A DNA stretch of 64,000 nucleotides, from contig CANRMP010000005.1 in NCBI GenBank assembly GCA_947631765.1, positions 62,001 through 126,000 on the forward strand. Reading direction: 5' to 3'. The notes under the pieces were generated by a model that made no database searches, was not told where the DNA came from, and was given only the letters and a program-made list of their open reading frames with translations. Both the position numbers and the translations under genes were made by a program. Shown one piece after another: positions 34,992-43,263 of the stretch. Each line of letters begins with the position of its first letter. The stretch's first letter is position 1. The stretch comes from an uncultured Clostridia bacterium. GTDB lineage: Bacteria; Bacillota; Clostridia; Oscillospirales; CAG-272.

Positions 34992-36284
34992 TTACCGCCT
35001 TTCGTCATTTTCCTGAAGCTTTTTGTGCAGATTTTCAAGCTCCTCGCGCATGAATACCACACATTCGCCAAGGCTTGCTCTGCCTCGCACAACGTCAAGG
35101 GCAAAGCATCTGCAAGTGGGTGCGCCGCAGCCTCCGCAATCGATTCCGGGAAGCTTTTGGCGTATCTCCTCCATGTCGTGAAGCATCCTCATCGATTCCT
35201 CGCGGTCGGAGCTGAACGCCGATACCGATTCATAAGGAGCGTCACTATAGTCCGACATCACCGACTCGGGAATTGTATATCCGTCCTCGGGAGCCTTGTT
35301 TTGCGAAACGGGAAGATATCTTCGAAGCGAGCGTATGCGCGCCTTGGCTATGTAAGGATTGACAACCGTCATAACTCCGCCCACGCATCCGCCGGGGCAC
35401 GCGTTAAGCTCGACAAATTCAAGCTCGGGAAAGGACCCGTTGTCTATTTCCTCAAGCACTCTGTTGGCGTGCTCGATACCGTCGGCGGCAAGGTACTTTT
35501 CATTGAAAATCGCCGTGGCTTCTCCGCCCGCGCTTGCCCAGCTGAGCCCTATAAGCCCTGCCTTCGATACGGGAGCGGGACTTTCATCCTTGTTCATTAC
35601 GCCGAGCAGTTCAAAATATATATCCGACATTGAAACGACAAAATCCACGTTTGACTTGCCGTCGGTTTCGTTTTTCACATAGCTGACCTTTGCCGGACAG
35701 GGCGATATGAATACCGTGCAAATGTCCTCTCTTTTAAGCTCGGGATGCTTTTCGACAGCTTCCTTTATCGCTTCCTTTGCCGCTATTTCAATCGGCGGAA
35801 GAATCGGGAGAAGATTGTCTGCAAGAAACGGATATCTGAGCCTTATAAGCCTCACGATAACCGGACAGGCAGAGGATATAACCGGCCTTTGCACGTCGGG
35901 GCGCTTCATATACCTTCTGGTATAATCCGAAACTATTTCCGCCGCTCTTGCCACCTCGTATACCTGGTCAAAGCCGATGTCAAGAAGACCCTCGAGCACA
36001 TAATCGATATCTTCGAGATTGTCAAACTGTCCGTAAAGAGAAGGGGCAGGCAGCGCTATCTTCCATTTATCCTTCGGAATATCGGAAAGCTTGTCATACA
36101 CCGCTTTTTTAGCCTTGTGAGGACAAACACGGATGCACTCTCCGCAGTCGATACAACGCGTTGAATCGATTTTGGCGTGCTTGTTTCTTATTCTGATCGC
36201 CTCTGTAGGACAATGCTTCAGGCAGTGGGTACAGCCGTGGCATTTTTCCTCGTTAAGTGATACCGAATGCTTGTATGATGCCAC
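34992..36284 (-). CDS. Sensory (group D-like, HydS) [FeFe] hydrogenase homologue
   Basis: The 430-residue protein begins at a GTG after GGAAAGGAGC. Two ferredoxin-type [4Fe-4S] sites lie at residues 15-25 and 44-54. The H-cluster domain has ISSACPVI (Cys140), ISPCPAK (Cys196) and NACPGGCVGG, keeping the cluster-ligand cysteines. Ala139 replaces the proton-relay Cys of the classical TSCCP motif, as described for putative sensory group D enzymes. A C-terminal Fe-S domain follows (IDCGGCGAPTCRCFALD). It likely senses H2 or redox state rather than turning H2 over fast. Flanked by an ATPase and a DRTGG gene. Confidence 0.88.
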   Translation of the reverse strand: MASYKHSVSLNEEKCHGCTHCLKHCPTEAIRIRNKHAKIDSTRCIDCGECIRVCPHKAKKAVYDKLSDIPKDKWKIALPAPSLYGQFDNLEDIDYVLEGLLDIGFDQVYEVARAAEIVSDYTRRYMKRPDVQRPVISSACPVIVRLIRLRYPFLADNLLPILPPIEIAAKEAIKEAVEKHPELKREDICTVFISPCPAKVSYVKNETDGKSNVDFVVSMSDIYFELLGVMNKDESPAPVSKAGLIGLSWASAGGEATAIFNEKYLAADGIEHANRVLEEIDNGSFPELEFVELNACPGGCVGGVMTVVNPYIAKARIRSLRRYLPVSQNKAPEDGYTIPESVMSDYSDAPYESVSAFSSDREESMRMLHDMEEIRQKLPGIDCGGCGAPTCRCFALDVVRGRASLGECVVFMREELENLHKKLQENDERR

Positions 36285-36321
36285 CCTTTGCTCCTTTCCA
36301 CCTTGTTTTACAGGTATGTTA

Positions 36322-36744
36322 TTATGTTTTAACGATCATGGTTATGGTCGTTCCCTTTCCGAGAACCGACTCGATTTTCATCTCGTCGGTATTCTTCTTC
36401 ATGTTGGGAAGTCCCATTCCGGCTCCGAAGCCGAGATTTCTTATCTTATCCGGCGCCGTGGAATATCCTTCGCTCATTGCAAGCTCTATGTCGGCAATTC
36501 CCGGACCGTTGTCTTCAAGGATCATCTCAACCCTGTCGGGATAGATATAAACCGTCGCTCTCCCGCCGCCCGCGTGAATCACCATGTTGATTTCTCCCTC
36601 ATACATGGCAATTGCGACGCGTCTTATGATATTCGGGTTGTATCCGAGAAGTCTGAGGTTCTTTTTTATCGATATGGAAGCCTCGCCGGCAGAGGTGAAG
36701 TTCTCGCCGTCCACTTCATATACGAATTTTACGGGACCCTCCAT
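36322..36744 (-). CDS. RsbW-like ATP-binding regulatory protein
   Basis: The 140-residue protein is a GHKL ATPase of the anti-sigma/serine-kinase type: VAIAMYEGEINMVIHA N-box, DNGPGI G1 and FGAGMGLPNMKKNTD G2. RsbW relatives bind sigma factors or phosphorylate STAS partners, but no STAS gene is visible here. It starts 3 nt after the preceding DRTGG gene. A role in signal transduction from the adjacent sensory hydrogenase is inferred. Confidence 0.88.
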   Translation of the reverse strand: MEGPVKFVYEVDGENFTSAGEASISIKKNLRLLGYNPNIIRRVAIAMYEGEINMVIHAGGGRATVYIYPDRVEMILEDNGPGIADIELAMSEGYSTAPDKIRNLGFGAGMGLPNMKKNTDEMKIESVLGKGTTITMIVKT

Positions 36745-36747
36745 AGC

Positions 36748-37107
36748 TTACTCCTCTTCTTCTTTTTCGAGACTTACAAGTCCGTTTGAATACAAAATAC
36801 CGCAAGCCTCGTACATCCGCTTTTTGGTCGTCATGACCACTATGCCGCACTCTTTTGCAAGCTCAAGCATCGAGTCTGAGGGTATCTTGCTCCTTACAAA
36901 GACAATACAGCGCATATCCATCATTTCGGCAGTACGCACGACCTGAGGGTTCACAAGTCCGGTAAGAAGCACCGCCTGATTTTTGACGTATGCCAAAACG
37001 TCGCTCATCATATCGCTTCCGCAAGCGGACGATACCTCGTCCGAGAGCCTGTCTTCGCCCACGCACACCTTGGCGTCAAGCAGTTCGGCAACCTTGGAAA
37101 TTATCAT
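36748..37107 (-). CDS. DRTGG-domain protein (first copy)
   Basis: The 119-residue protein reads MIISKVAELLDAKVCVGEDRL ... SDVLAYVKNQAVLLTGLVNPQVVRTAEMMDMRCIVFVRSK, matching the DRTGG fold, with an acidic tail (EKEEEE). GGGAAAGG precedes the ATG. It is about 30% alike by eye to the second DRTGG copy in the locus; the pair may form heterodimers. Ligand unknown. Confidence 0.88.
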   Translation of the reverse strand: MIISKVAELLDAKVCVGEDRLSDEVSSACGSDMMSDVLAYVKNQAVLLTGLVNPQVVRTAEMMDMRCIVFVRSKIPSDSMLELAKECGIVVMTTKKRMYEACGILYSNGLVSLEKEEEE

Positions 37108-37189
37108 GTACTCTGTGACCTTTCCCTTTCCGCTGTGGGTCCTCCCGCAGCCAAGCTTAATAACCTATGTACATTGACCTAAGAAACTA

Positions 37190-37684
37190 TCACGCCTGAT
37201 ATTTTGCAAGAATTTTCGGAACATCGTCGGCGGTTATTCTGCCGTAAACGTCATCGTTGACGAGCATTACCGGAGCAAGACCGCACGCGCCCACGCAGCG
37301 GCAGGAATCAAGCGAAAATACGCCGTCGCTTGTGCATTGTCCCTCGGAGATTTTGAGAGTCTCGGAAATTTTGTCGTATATCGACTGAGAACCCTTGACA
37401 TAGCAGGCTGTTCCAAGGCAAACCGAAACGCGGAATTTTCCCTTGGGATTCAAAGAGAACATTGCATAGAATGTTGAAACGCCGTATATCTTTTCAAGCG
37501 GTATTCCGGTTTCGTCCGATATTATGGTCTGAACTTCAACGGGAAGATATCCGTATATCTCCTGCGCCTTCTGCATGATAGGCATAAGAGCGCCGGGCTT
37601 ATCCTTCCACTCCGCTATCACCGAGAGAAGCTTCTGCTTCTGTTCTTCTGTACCTGTAAAGGGTACCGATGAAATTGTTGACAT
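37190..37684 (-). CDS. hydC: Bifurcating hydrogenase NuoE-like subunit (HydC)
   Basis: The 164-residue protein matches the 24-kDa thioredoxin-like [2Fe-2S] subunit of NADH-linked complexes: helical N-terminus (ALMPIMQKAQEIYGYLP), then VCLGTACYVKGS and SCRCVGACGLAPV, giving the four cluster cysteines. It passes electrons between NADH/FMN in HydB and the other clusters. It is the first gene after the locus promoter and is separated from hydB/hydA by the regulatory genes. Confidence 0.94.
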   Translation of the reverse strand: MSTISSVPFTGTEEQKQKLLSVIAEWKDKPGALMPIMQKAQEIYGYLPVEVQTIISDETGIPLEKIYGVSTFYAMFSLNPKGKFRVSVCLGTACYVKGSQSIYDKISETLKISEGQCTSDGVFSLDSCRCVGACGLAPVMLVNDDVYGRITADDVPKILAKYQA

Positions 37685-37756
37685 TTTGTCGTTCCTCCTG
37701 TTTTACTGTTGTATTATAGTCCCGCAGCATGCAGGACCGCATACTGAGTTGTTATA

Positions 37757-37785
37757 ATTTTATCACATTATCGTTCTTTTGTCAA
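37757..37785 (-). promoter_or_regulatory. Promoter of hydrogenase locus
   Basis: Minus-strand TTGACA (37780-37785), 17-nt spacer, TAAAAT (37757-37762). An imperfect palindrome TGTTATAA-TT-TTATCACA (about 37751-37768) overlaps the -10 box and could be an operator. Confidence 0.8.
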
Positions 37786-37819
37786 CCGTAATATAAAGGA
37801 TTTAATGCCTTTACAGCAC

Positions 37820-37849
37820 AAAAAATATAGCCTTTTGAAAAAAAGGCTA
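37820..37849 (-). terminator. Terminator of HPr-like gene
   Basis: TAGCCTTTT (37828-37836) pairs with AAAAGGCTA (37841-37849); on the minus strand TATATTTTTT follows. Confidence 0.8.
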
Positions 37850-37883
37850 CAAAATTTTTTAAATTAATCGGGAACCTGGAGCC

Positions 37884-38117
37884 TCACTCTTCAATGAAGC
37901 TGTGAAATTCCCACCAGCAATCCTTTTCGCATTCAACGTAGATGTTGTCCCAAGCTACCTTTGCGTAAAGAACACCTAAAAAGCTTTTGGCGTTTATTCT
38001 CTTTGTGCCGCTTACGATGCTTACGCTTCCTTCGACTTTGGAGGCGGCTTTGACAAACTCATTTACCTTTGCAGCTGTGTCAAGATTTACTTTGTAAAGA
38101 TATTTTCCGGATACCAT
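37884..38117 (-). CDS. HPr-like protein lacking the phospho-histidine (Crh-like)
   Basis: The 77-residue protein aligns with HPr over its length (FVKAASKVEGSVSIVSGTKRINAKSFLGVLYAKV). At the position of His15 in the usual HARPA motif it has Thr14 (DTAAKV), so it cannot carry a phosphate for sugar transport. The regulatory serine is kept as Ser45 (NAKSFLG). Bacillus Crh has the same combination and works as a CcpA co-effector. Here that role is inferred. It has an AGGAGGT site, its own promoter and terminator. Confidence 0.8.
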   Translation of the reverse strand: MVSGKYLYKVNLDTAAKVNEFVKAASKVEGSVSIVSGTKRINAKSFLGVLYAKVAWDNIYVECEKDCWWEFHSFIEE

Positions 38118-38185
38118 AATAATTACCTCCTATGGCGTAAAAAATCTTTTCTCATGCAAAGCTTTTCTTTATCTTTGCAGCCTGA

Positions 38186-38214
38186 ATTATAGCACCCCCA
38201 CACCCTTATGTCAA
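38186..38214 (-). promoter_or_regulatory. Promoter of HPr-like gene
   Basis: Minus-strand TTGACA (38209-38214), 17-nt spacer, TATAAT (38186-38191). Confidence 0.85.
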
Positions 38215-38249
38215 GGGTTTTTTAAAAGATTTTTTAAATTCTACCATTT

Positions 38250-38375
38250 GACACTTTTGCACAAAAATAGAGGCTTGTTTTTGTGCAACATTCACAATAA
38301 ATTTTGCATAGTGCATAATCTGAGCCTCTGATATTTGTGCAGTTCGACGATATAAAAATAATCGTGCAAAATCGA
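38250..38375. repeat. Inverted repeats and GTGCA-word cluster between GH130 and HPr-like genes
   Basis: TTGCACAAAAA (38257-38267) pairs with TTTTTGTGCAA (38278-38288), and its loop AGAGGCT (38269-38275) pairs with AGCCTCT (38332-38338). GTGCA or TGCAC recurs five times in about 110 nt. On the minus strand AGAGGCT/AGCCTCT followed by ATTTTT may be the GH130 terminator. Confidence 0.55.
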
Positions 38376-38407
38376 TATTAAAATGTACACGACAGCGGAA
38401 TTTCGCC

Positions 38408-39394
38408 TCACATAGAATACTTTTTCGTGTAATTTACAAGCTCGTCCACCGTGGTAAAGGCAATGGAGGTAACGGTGTCGGCACAGCCGTAATACAAGGC
38501 AACTCTTCCGCTTTCGGCGTCCGCAAGAGCGGCGCAGGGGAAGGTGACGTTGGGAACGTCCCCGTTTTGCTCATACGGCGCCTCGGGACCCAAAATGTAA
38601 TATCTTGTTCTGTATTTCACCTTTGAAGGGTCGTTTGTGTCAAGAAGGGCGCACCCCATGCGGTACACAAAGCCGTTGCAGGTGGTAATAACTCCGTGAT
38701 AGATAAGAAGCCAGCCCTCGTCGGTTTCGATAGGAACCGGACCCGCTCCTATTTTGGTGCACTGCCATGCGCTCTCCTCAAACGGTGTGGGCGACATGAC
38801 GTGGCGGTGTCTGCCCCAGAACGTAAGGTCGGGGCTTGAGCTTACGAAAATATCTCCGAAGGGAGTATGCCCGGTGTCGCTCGGTCTTGAGAGCATCATA
38901 TACATGCTGCCGATTTTTTTGGGAAAAAGCACTCCGTTTCGGTTGTACGGCAAAAAGGCGTTCTCAAGCTGATAGAATTTTTTAAAATCGAAGGTATAGC
39001 CGATACCTATTGTGGGACCGTGATAGCCGTTGCACCATGTGATATAGTACCTGTCCTCGATAAAGCAGACTCTCGGGTCATAGCGATACTGCAAGGCGGT
39101 GACCTCGGGGTCGCCCTCAAAAACAATCGGCGTTTCGGATATTTCCCAGTCAAGCCCGTTTTTTGAGAAGCCGACAAATATATTCATTCTTATCGCCTTG
39201 TCGTCACAGCGGAACACTCCGGCAAAGCCCCCGTTATAAGGGACGACCGCGCTGTTGAAAATACTGTTGCTTGAAAAATTAAGATGCCTTCCTATTATGG
39301 GATTTTTGCTGTATCTCCAAACCGGCTCGTTGCACCCCTTAGGCTTGTCCTCCCACGGAATATTCGAAAGCTTCTCTCCGATTATCTTTGCCAT
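38408..39394 (-). CDS. Glycoside hydrolase family 130 phosphorylase
   Basis: The 328-residue protein follows the five-bladed propeller of GH130: [80 protein letters not shown]130 enzymes phosphorolyse beta-mannosides such as 4-O-mannosyl-glucose or manno-oligosaccharides, releasing mannose 1-phosphate. No signal peptide, so it acts on imported sugars in the cytosol. It lies after tsf behind a hairpin. The exact substrate cannot be told. Confidence 0.9.
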   Translation of the reverse strand: MAKIIGEKLSNIPWEDKPKGCNEPVWRYSKNPIIGRHLNFSSNSIFNSAVVPYNGGFAGVFRCDDKAIRMNIFVGFSKNGLDWEISETPIVFEGDPEVTALQYRYDPRVCFIEDRYYITWCNGYHGPTIGIGYTFDFKKFYQLENAFLPYNRNGVLFPKKIGSMYMMLSRPSDTGHTPFGDIFVSSSPDLTFWGRHRHVMSPTPFEESAWQCTKIGAGPVPIETDEGWLLIYHGVITTCNGFVYRMGCALLDTNDPSKVKYRTRYYILGPEAPYEQNGDVPNVTFPCAALADAESGRVALYYGCADTVTSIAFTTVDELVNYTKKYSM

Positions 39395-39434
39395 ACCTTA
39401 CCTACCGTCCTTTAATTTCAAAATAATTTATTCA

Positions 39435-39458
39435 GGGCTGCCGCAAACGCGACAGCCC
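39435..39458 (-). terminator. Hairpin after tsf
   Basis: GGGCTG (39435-39440) pairs with CAGCCC (39453-39458) and continues with a CGC/GCG pairing; on the minus strand AT-rich sequence follows. Probably ends the rpsB-tsf transcript. Confidence 0.6.
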
Positions 39459-39466
39459 CGCAAATA

Positions 39467-40402
39467 TTATTGGTTATTTACCATCTTGGAGATCTCGGCT
39501 GCGAAATCTTCTTCTCTCTTCTGTATTCCTTCGCCCTTCTCGAAAATGCTGAAGCTGTCAACCTTAACGGCGGCGCCGAGGGTTTTGGCAACGCTTTCGA
39601 TGTATTTGCCGACGTTCATTGAATCGTCCTTTACATAGGGCTGTTCAAGCAGGCAAACCTTCTCGTAGAAGAGCTTGTCAAGCTTACCGACAACAATCTT
39701 TTGAAGAATTGCATCCGGCTTTGTGGCGTTTTTCGGGTCGTTCTTTGCCGCGGCTATCTGAATTGCAAGCTCCTCGTCGACAGCGCTCTGAGGAACGTCG
39801 CTCTTTGCCACATATGTGGGAGGCGAGCCTGCCGCAATCTGGAGCGCAACATTCTTTGCCATTTCCGCAAAAGCGGGGGTTCCGACAACTGCCGGATCGG
39901 TTGTAAACTTAACTACAACGCCGGTGGTTCCCATTCCGTGAATGTACGTGGAGGTGACACCTTCCACAATTACAAAGCGGCGTATGCTTATCTTTTCGCC
40001 GATAACCGCGATTTTTTCGACCAGCGCATCCGAAACGCTCTGCTCTGTGCCGTCATAGGGGAGCGCCGTGAAAGCAGTCATATCGGCGGGTTTATTTGCA
40101 ACAAGAGTGCGAAGAAGTCCCTTGACGAACGCCTTGAAGCTCTCGTTCTTTGCGACAAAGTCCGTCTCGGTGTTGACCTCGAGCATGGCGGTGATTCCGT
40201 TTTCGGTCATGATATCGACAAGACCCTCGGCGGCGATTCTGCCTTCCTTCTTGGCGGCTGTGGCAAGTCCCTTTTCACGAAGGATTTTGACTGCCTTTTC
40301 AAAATCTCCCTCAGCCTCGACAAGCGCCTTTTTACAATCCATCATTCCAAGCCCGGTCTGCTGACGAAGAGCCTGAACGTCTTTTGCAGTTATATTTGCC
40401 AT
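39467..40402 (-). CDS. tsf: Elongation factor Ts
   Basis: EF-Ts recharges EF-Tu by releasing GDP. The hallmark TGLGMMDCKKALVEA lies near residue 20, followed by ATAAKKEGRIAAEGLV, TETDFVAKNESF and IHGMGTTGVVV. Length 311 is normal. GGAGGAAA precedes the ATG. It follows rpsB by 28 nt in the usual rpsB-tsf operon. Confidence 0.96.
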   Translation of the reverse strand: MANITAKDVQALRQQTGLGMMDCKKALVEAEGDFEKAVKILREKGLATAAKKEGRIAAEGLVDIMTENGITAMLEVNTETDFVAKNESFKAFVKGLLRTLVANKPADMTAFTALPYDGTEQSVSDALVEKIAVIGEKISIRRFVIVEGVTSTYIHGMGTTGVVVKFTTDPAVVGTPAFAEMAKNVALQIAAGSPPTYVAKSDVPQSAVDEELAIQIAAAKNDPKNATKPDAILQKIVVGKLDKLFYEKVCLLEQPYVKDDSMNVGKYIESVAKTLGAAVKVDSFSIFEKGEGIQKREEDFAAEISKMVNNQ

Positions 40403-40430
40403 TTTTAATTTCCTCCTCTGTTGCTTTCGC

Positions 40431-41204
40431 TTATTCCTGTTTGGCCGTTTCTTCGGGAGCGGCAGCCTCTTCGCTTACCTCTTCGGTGACAGCGGGTGCT
40501 TCCTCGTCTGCCGGAGCGTCAACGCCCTGTCTTCCCTCAATGACAGCGTCTGCAAGTGAGGATGAAATAAGCTTAATGGCGCGAATAGCGTCGTCGTTTC
40601 CGGGGATAACATAATCCGCGTCGTCAGGGTCGCAGTTCGTATCGACTATGGCGATAACCGGTATGCCGAGCTTCTTTGCTTCAAGCACGGCGTTTGCTTC
40701 CTTCTTGGGGTCGACGATGAAAATAGCGTCGGGGATTTTGTTCATTTCCTTGATTCCGCCGTAGTTCTTCTCAAGAGTTGTCATTTCCTTAACAAGGGCT
40801 GCCACCTCTTTCTTGGGCAGGAGATCAAAGGTTCCGTCCTGACTCATCGTCTCAAGGCTTATAAGTCTTGCAATCGACTTTTTAATGGTCTTGAAATTGG
40901 TGAGCATTCCGCCGGGCCATCTCTCGTTGACATAGTACATTCCGCATCTTTGCGACTCTTCCTTAATAGCCTCAGCCGCCTGCTTCTTTGTTCCGACAAA
41001 GAGAAGCGTGCCGTTGTTTTCGGAAAGCTCGCGGACGAACATATAAGCCTCTTCAAACTTCTTTACGGCCTTGTTGAGGTCTATGATGTAGATCCCGTTT
41101 CTCTCCGTGAAAATGTACTCCGCCATTTTAGGGTTCCATCTTCTTGTGTGATGCCCGAAATGCACACCGGCTTCAAGCATCTGCTTCATTGTGATTACCG
41201 ACAT
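40431..41204 (-). CDS. rpsB: 30S ribosomal protein S2
   Basis: The start ATG 41204 ([19 protein letters not shown]) sits behind AAGGAGGA; the track's earlier start runs into the leader. Family blocks are present: [51 protein letters not shown] and [29 protein letters not shown]. It has 257 residues including an acidic Ala/Glu-rich tail. First gene of the rpsB-tsf operon. Confidence 0.96.
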   Translation of the reverse strand: MSVITMKQMLEAGVHFGHHTRRWNPKMAEYIFTERNGIYIIDLNKAVKKFEEAYMFVRELSENNGTLLFVGTKKQAAEAIKEESQRCGMYYVNERWPGGMLTNFKTIKKSIARLISLETMSQDGTFDLLPKKEVAALVKEMTTLEKNYGGIKEMNKIPDAIFIVDPKKEANAVLEAKKLGIPVIAIVDTNCDPDDADYVIPGNDDAIRAIKLISSSLADAVIEGRQGVDAPADEEAPAVTEEVSEEAAAPEETAKQE

Positions 41205-41232
41205 TTTAAATCCTCCTTCGGTTTCTTCCACC

Positions 41233-41277
41233 ATTCCCGTATAACCACCGCAAAATGCGGCACCGAAAGACGGGAAT
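41233..41277 (-). promoter_or_regulatory. Structured rpsB leader (candidate ribosomal-protein autoregulatory element)
   Basis: On the minus strand ATTCCCGT pairs with ACGGGAAT (41270-41277 with 41233-41240), enclosing an internal loop and a CCGC-ATTTT-GCGG hairpin (41048-equivalent 41248-41260). The element lies between the promoter and the start codon of rpsB. Confidence 0.55.
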
Positions 41278-41315
41278 GTGTGAATTTGCGTTTATTTTTT
41301 TATTTCGCATGGGCA

Positions 41316-41344
41316 ATTATATTACAGCCCCGACTTTTTTTCAA
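41316..41344 (-). promoter_or_regulatory. Promoter of rpsB-tsf operon
   Basis: Minus-strand TTGAAA (41339-41344), 17-nt spacer, TATAAT (41316-41321), giving a leader of about 105 nt. Confidence 0.8.
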
Positions 41345-41377
41345 TCGCCGAGGCTGATAATTTACAAATTGTTTACA

Positions 41378-41644
41378 TTAACGCGGCGCCGGTTTGTCGC
41401 CCCAATTTATTTTGGAGGCGTTCACAAGAATTATATCGTCGCCGATTCTTTCAACGTACTCCCACGCAATTTTCACATTGCCGCCCCTGACAAATCCCAT
41501 ACATTTTGAAGGACCGGGAATCAGCAGAGCGCATATGCGCCCGCTTATACAGTCTATTTCCGCGTCGCACACATATCCGAGCCGCTTGCCGTCGCAGATA
41601 TTTACGACCTCTTTGTCCTTTAAGTCATTGAAAGTGCACATCAT
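41378..41644 (-). CDS. YlmC/YmxH-family PRC-barrel protein
   Basis: The 88-residue protein matches the YlmC/YmxH sporulation-associated family: FNDLKDKEVVNICDGKRLGYVCDAEIDCISGRICALLIPG ... IAWEYVERIGDDIILV. PRC-barrel proteins are small cytosolic binding domains; the precise role is unknown. It starts 24 nt after the spoIVA stop on the same strand, so the pair is likely co-transcribed in the mother cell. GGTGAGG precedes the double ATG. Confidence 0.9.
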   Translation of the reverse strand: MMCTFNDLKDKEVVNICDGKRLGYVCDAEIDCISGRICALLIPGPSKCMGFVRGGNVKIAWEYVERIGDDIILVNASKINWGDKPAPR

Positions 41645-41667
41645 AGCCTCACCCGCAAGCCCAAAGC

Positions 41668-43146
41668 TTAAAGTATTATGCAGATAAGCCCGCCGCTGCC
41701 CTCGTTTATTATCCTGCCAAGCGTTTCTCCGAGCTTTTCCCTGGCGTCCTCGGGCATATTCGAAAGCTTTGAATGTATCCCCTCGTTTACCAGCTCGTTG
41801 AGTGTTTTTCCGAAAAGATTGGTCGACCAGATTTTTGTGGGGTTCTCCTCAAACTCGTCAAGCAGAAACTTCACTAAATCCTCGCTCTGCTGTTCGGTTC
41901 CGACAACCGGGTTTATTTCGGTCTGTATTGTGGCTTTTATCATGTGAATGGACGGCGCGCTCGCTTTGAGTCTTACCCCGTAGCCGTTGCTGTGGCGGAC
42001 GATTTTCGGCTCCTCAAGGCGCATGTCGCTCTGATCCGGGACTACTATCCCATAACCCTTTTCGTCAACGTCGGCAAGCGCCGAGGCTATCTTGTCGTAC
42101 CTGTTCTTGACCTCTGTAAGCTCGCGGAACATCGAGATAAGCTTTTCCTCATCGCTTATGTCATATCCGGTAAGCTCGGAGAGGACCTTATAATACAGTC
42201 CGTTCTCAAGCCCCACTGTTATGTCGCATATCCCCTTGCCGAGGTCGATTTTATCCACCTTTGCAAGGTTTATATACTCGTTTTCGGTAAGCTCTCCTAT
42301 ATTCTTCTTTATCTGCCCCACCTTGCAAAGCTTTGAGGCGTATGCGAGTATACTGCCGGTAATCGAGGAAACGACGGGATGATTTGCCTCAAGGGCAAGA
42401 GTCCACTCGGGAAGATCGATTCTCAGCTCGCTTATCGGAAACTCGTGCAGTATCATTTCAAGGATTTGGCAAATGTCCTCTCTGTCAAGCTCAAGGCAGT
42501 TGACAAGCGCCACGGGAGCGCCGTATTTCTCCTCAAGCTCAAGGGCAAGCGCCTCGCTTTCCGGACTTTCGGGGTGCGCGCTGTTTAATATTATGGCAAA
42601 AGGTTTGTTTATCTCGGAAAGCTCCTTTGCAACCCTTTGCTCCGCCTCAAGATACTGCTCTCTCGGAATTTCGGTGATACTTCCGTCGGTTGTCACAAGT
42701 ACGCCTATGGTGCTGTGATCGGTTATGACCTTTCGCGTTCCGGTTTCGGCGGCTTCTCCGAAGGGCATGGGCTCCTCAGACCAGGGGGTATGTACCATGC
42801 GCGGCTTTCCGTCCTCTGTCTGACCGAGAGCGTCCGCCACCACATATCCCACACAGTCCACCATTTTTACCGAAAGCTCGGTGATATTGTCAAGCGAAAT
42901 TTTCACCGCCTCGTCCGGGATGAATTTCGGCTCGGTCGTCATCACCGTTTTCCCCGCCGCGGACTGAGGCATTTCGTCGTTTGCCCTTTCCCTGTCGTAT
43001 TCGTCCTTTATGTTGGGAAGCACAAGCGCTTCCATAAACCTTTTAATAAATGTAGACTTTCCGGTTCTCACCGGTCCCACAACGCCGATATATATATCGC
43101 CGCCCGTCCTTTCGGCGATGTCGCGGTATATTGACTGCTCTGCCAT
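41668..43146 (-). CDS. spoIVA: Stage IV sporulation protein A (SpoIVA)
   Basis: SpoIVA is a mother-cell ATPase that polymerises on the forespore and forms the coat basement layer. The Walker A loop GPVRTGKSTFIKRFME and the family-wide blocks VDCVGYVVADALG, FPISELRIDLPEW and PVVGTEQQSEDLV are present. The 492 residues equal the usual length and the C-terminus needed for localisation is intact. A GGAGGAAAG site precedes the ATG. Its presence marks the host as belonging to a spore-forming lineage. Confidence 0.96.
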   Translation of the reverse strand: MAEQSIYRDIAERTGGDIYIGVVGPVRTGKSTFIKRFMEALVLPNIKDEYDRERANDEMPQSAAGKTVMTTEPKFIPDEAVKISLDNITELSVKMVDCVGYVVADALGQTEDGKPRMVHTPWSEEPMPFGEAAETGTRKVITDHSTIGVLVTTDGSITEIPREQYLEAEQRVAKELSEINKPFAIILNSAHPESPESEALALELEEKYGAPVALVNCLELDREDICQILEMILHEFPISELRIDLPEWTLALEANHPVVSSITGSILAYASKLCKVGQIKKNIGELTENEYINLAKVDKIDLGKGICDITVGLENGLYYKVLSELTGYDISDEEKLISMFRELTEVKNRYDKIASALADVDEKGYGIVVPDQSDMRLEEPKIVRHSNGYGVRLKASAPSIHMIKATIQTEINPVVGTEQQSEDLVKFLLDEFEENPTKIWSTNLFGKTLNELVNEGIHSKLSNMPEDAREKLGETLGRIINEGSGGLICIIL

Positions 43147-43263
43147 AGACTTTCCTCCAGTATTGTAACGTTTTTATATCGCTACATTATACTTTGGGAA
43201 ATTTACTTTTAGAACACGCGGCAAGCTGTTTTTTGCGCCGAAAGAGAGAATTTCGGAAAAAAT

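Noticed and set aside
34749-35633. 294-residue plus-strand ORF
   Set aside because: Shadow of the sensory hydrogenase and DRTGG genes, without a plausible domain.
36748-37107. Reading the DRTGG, ATPase and PHP genes as a toxin-antitoxin or defence island
   Set aside because: All have counterparts in hydrogenase-linked regulatory clusters, are translationally coupled to it and show no effector domain.
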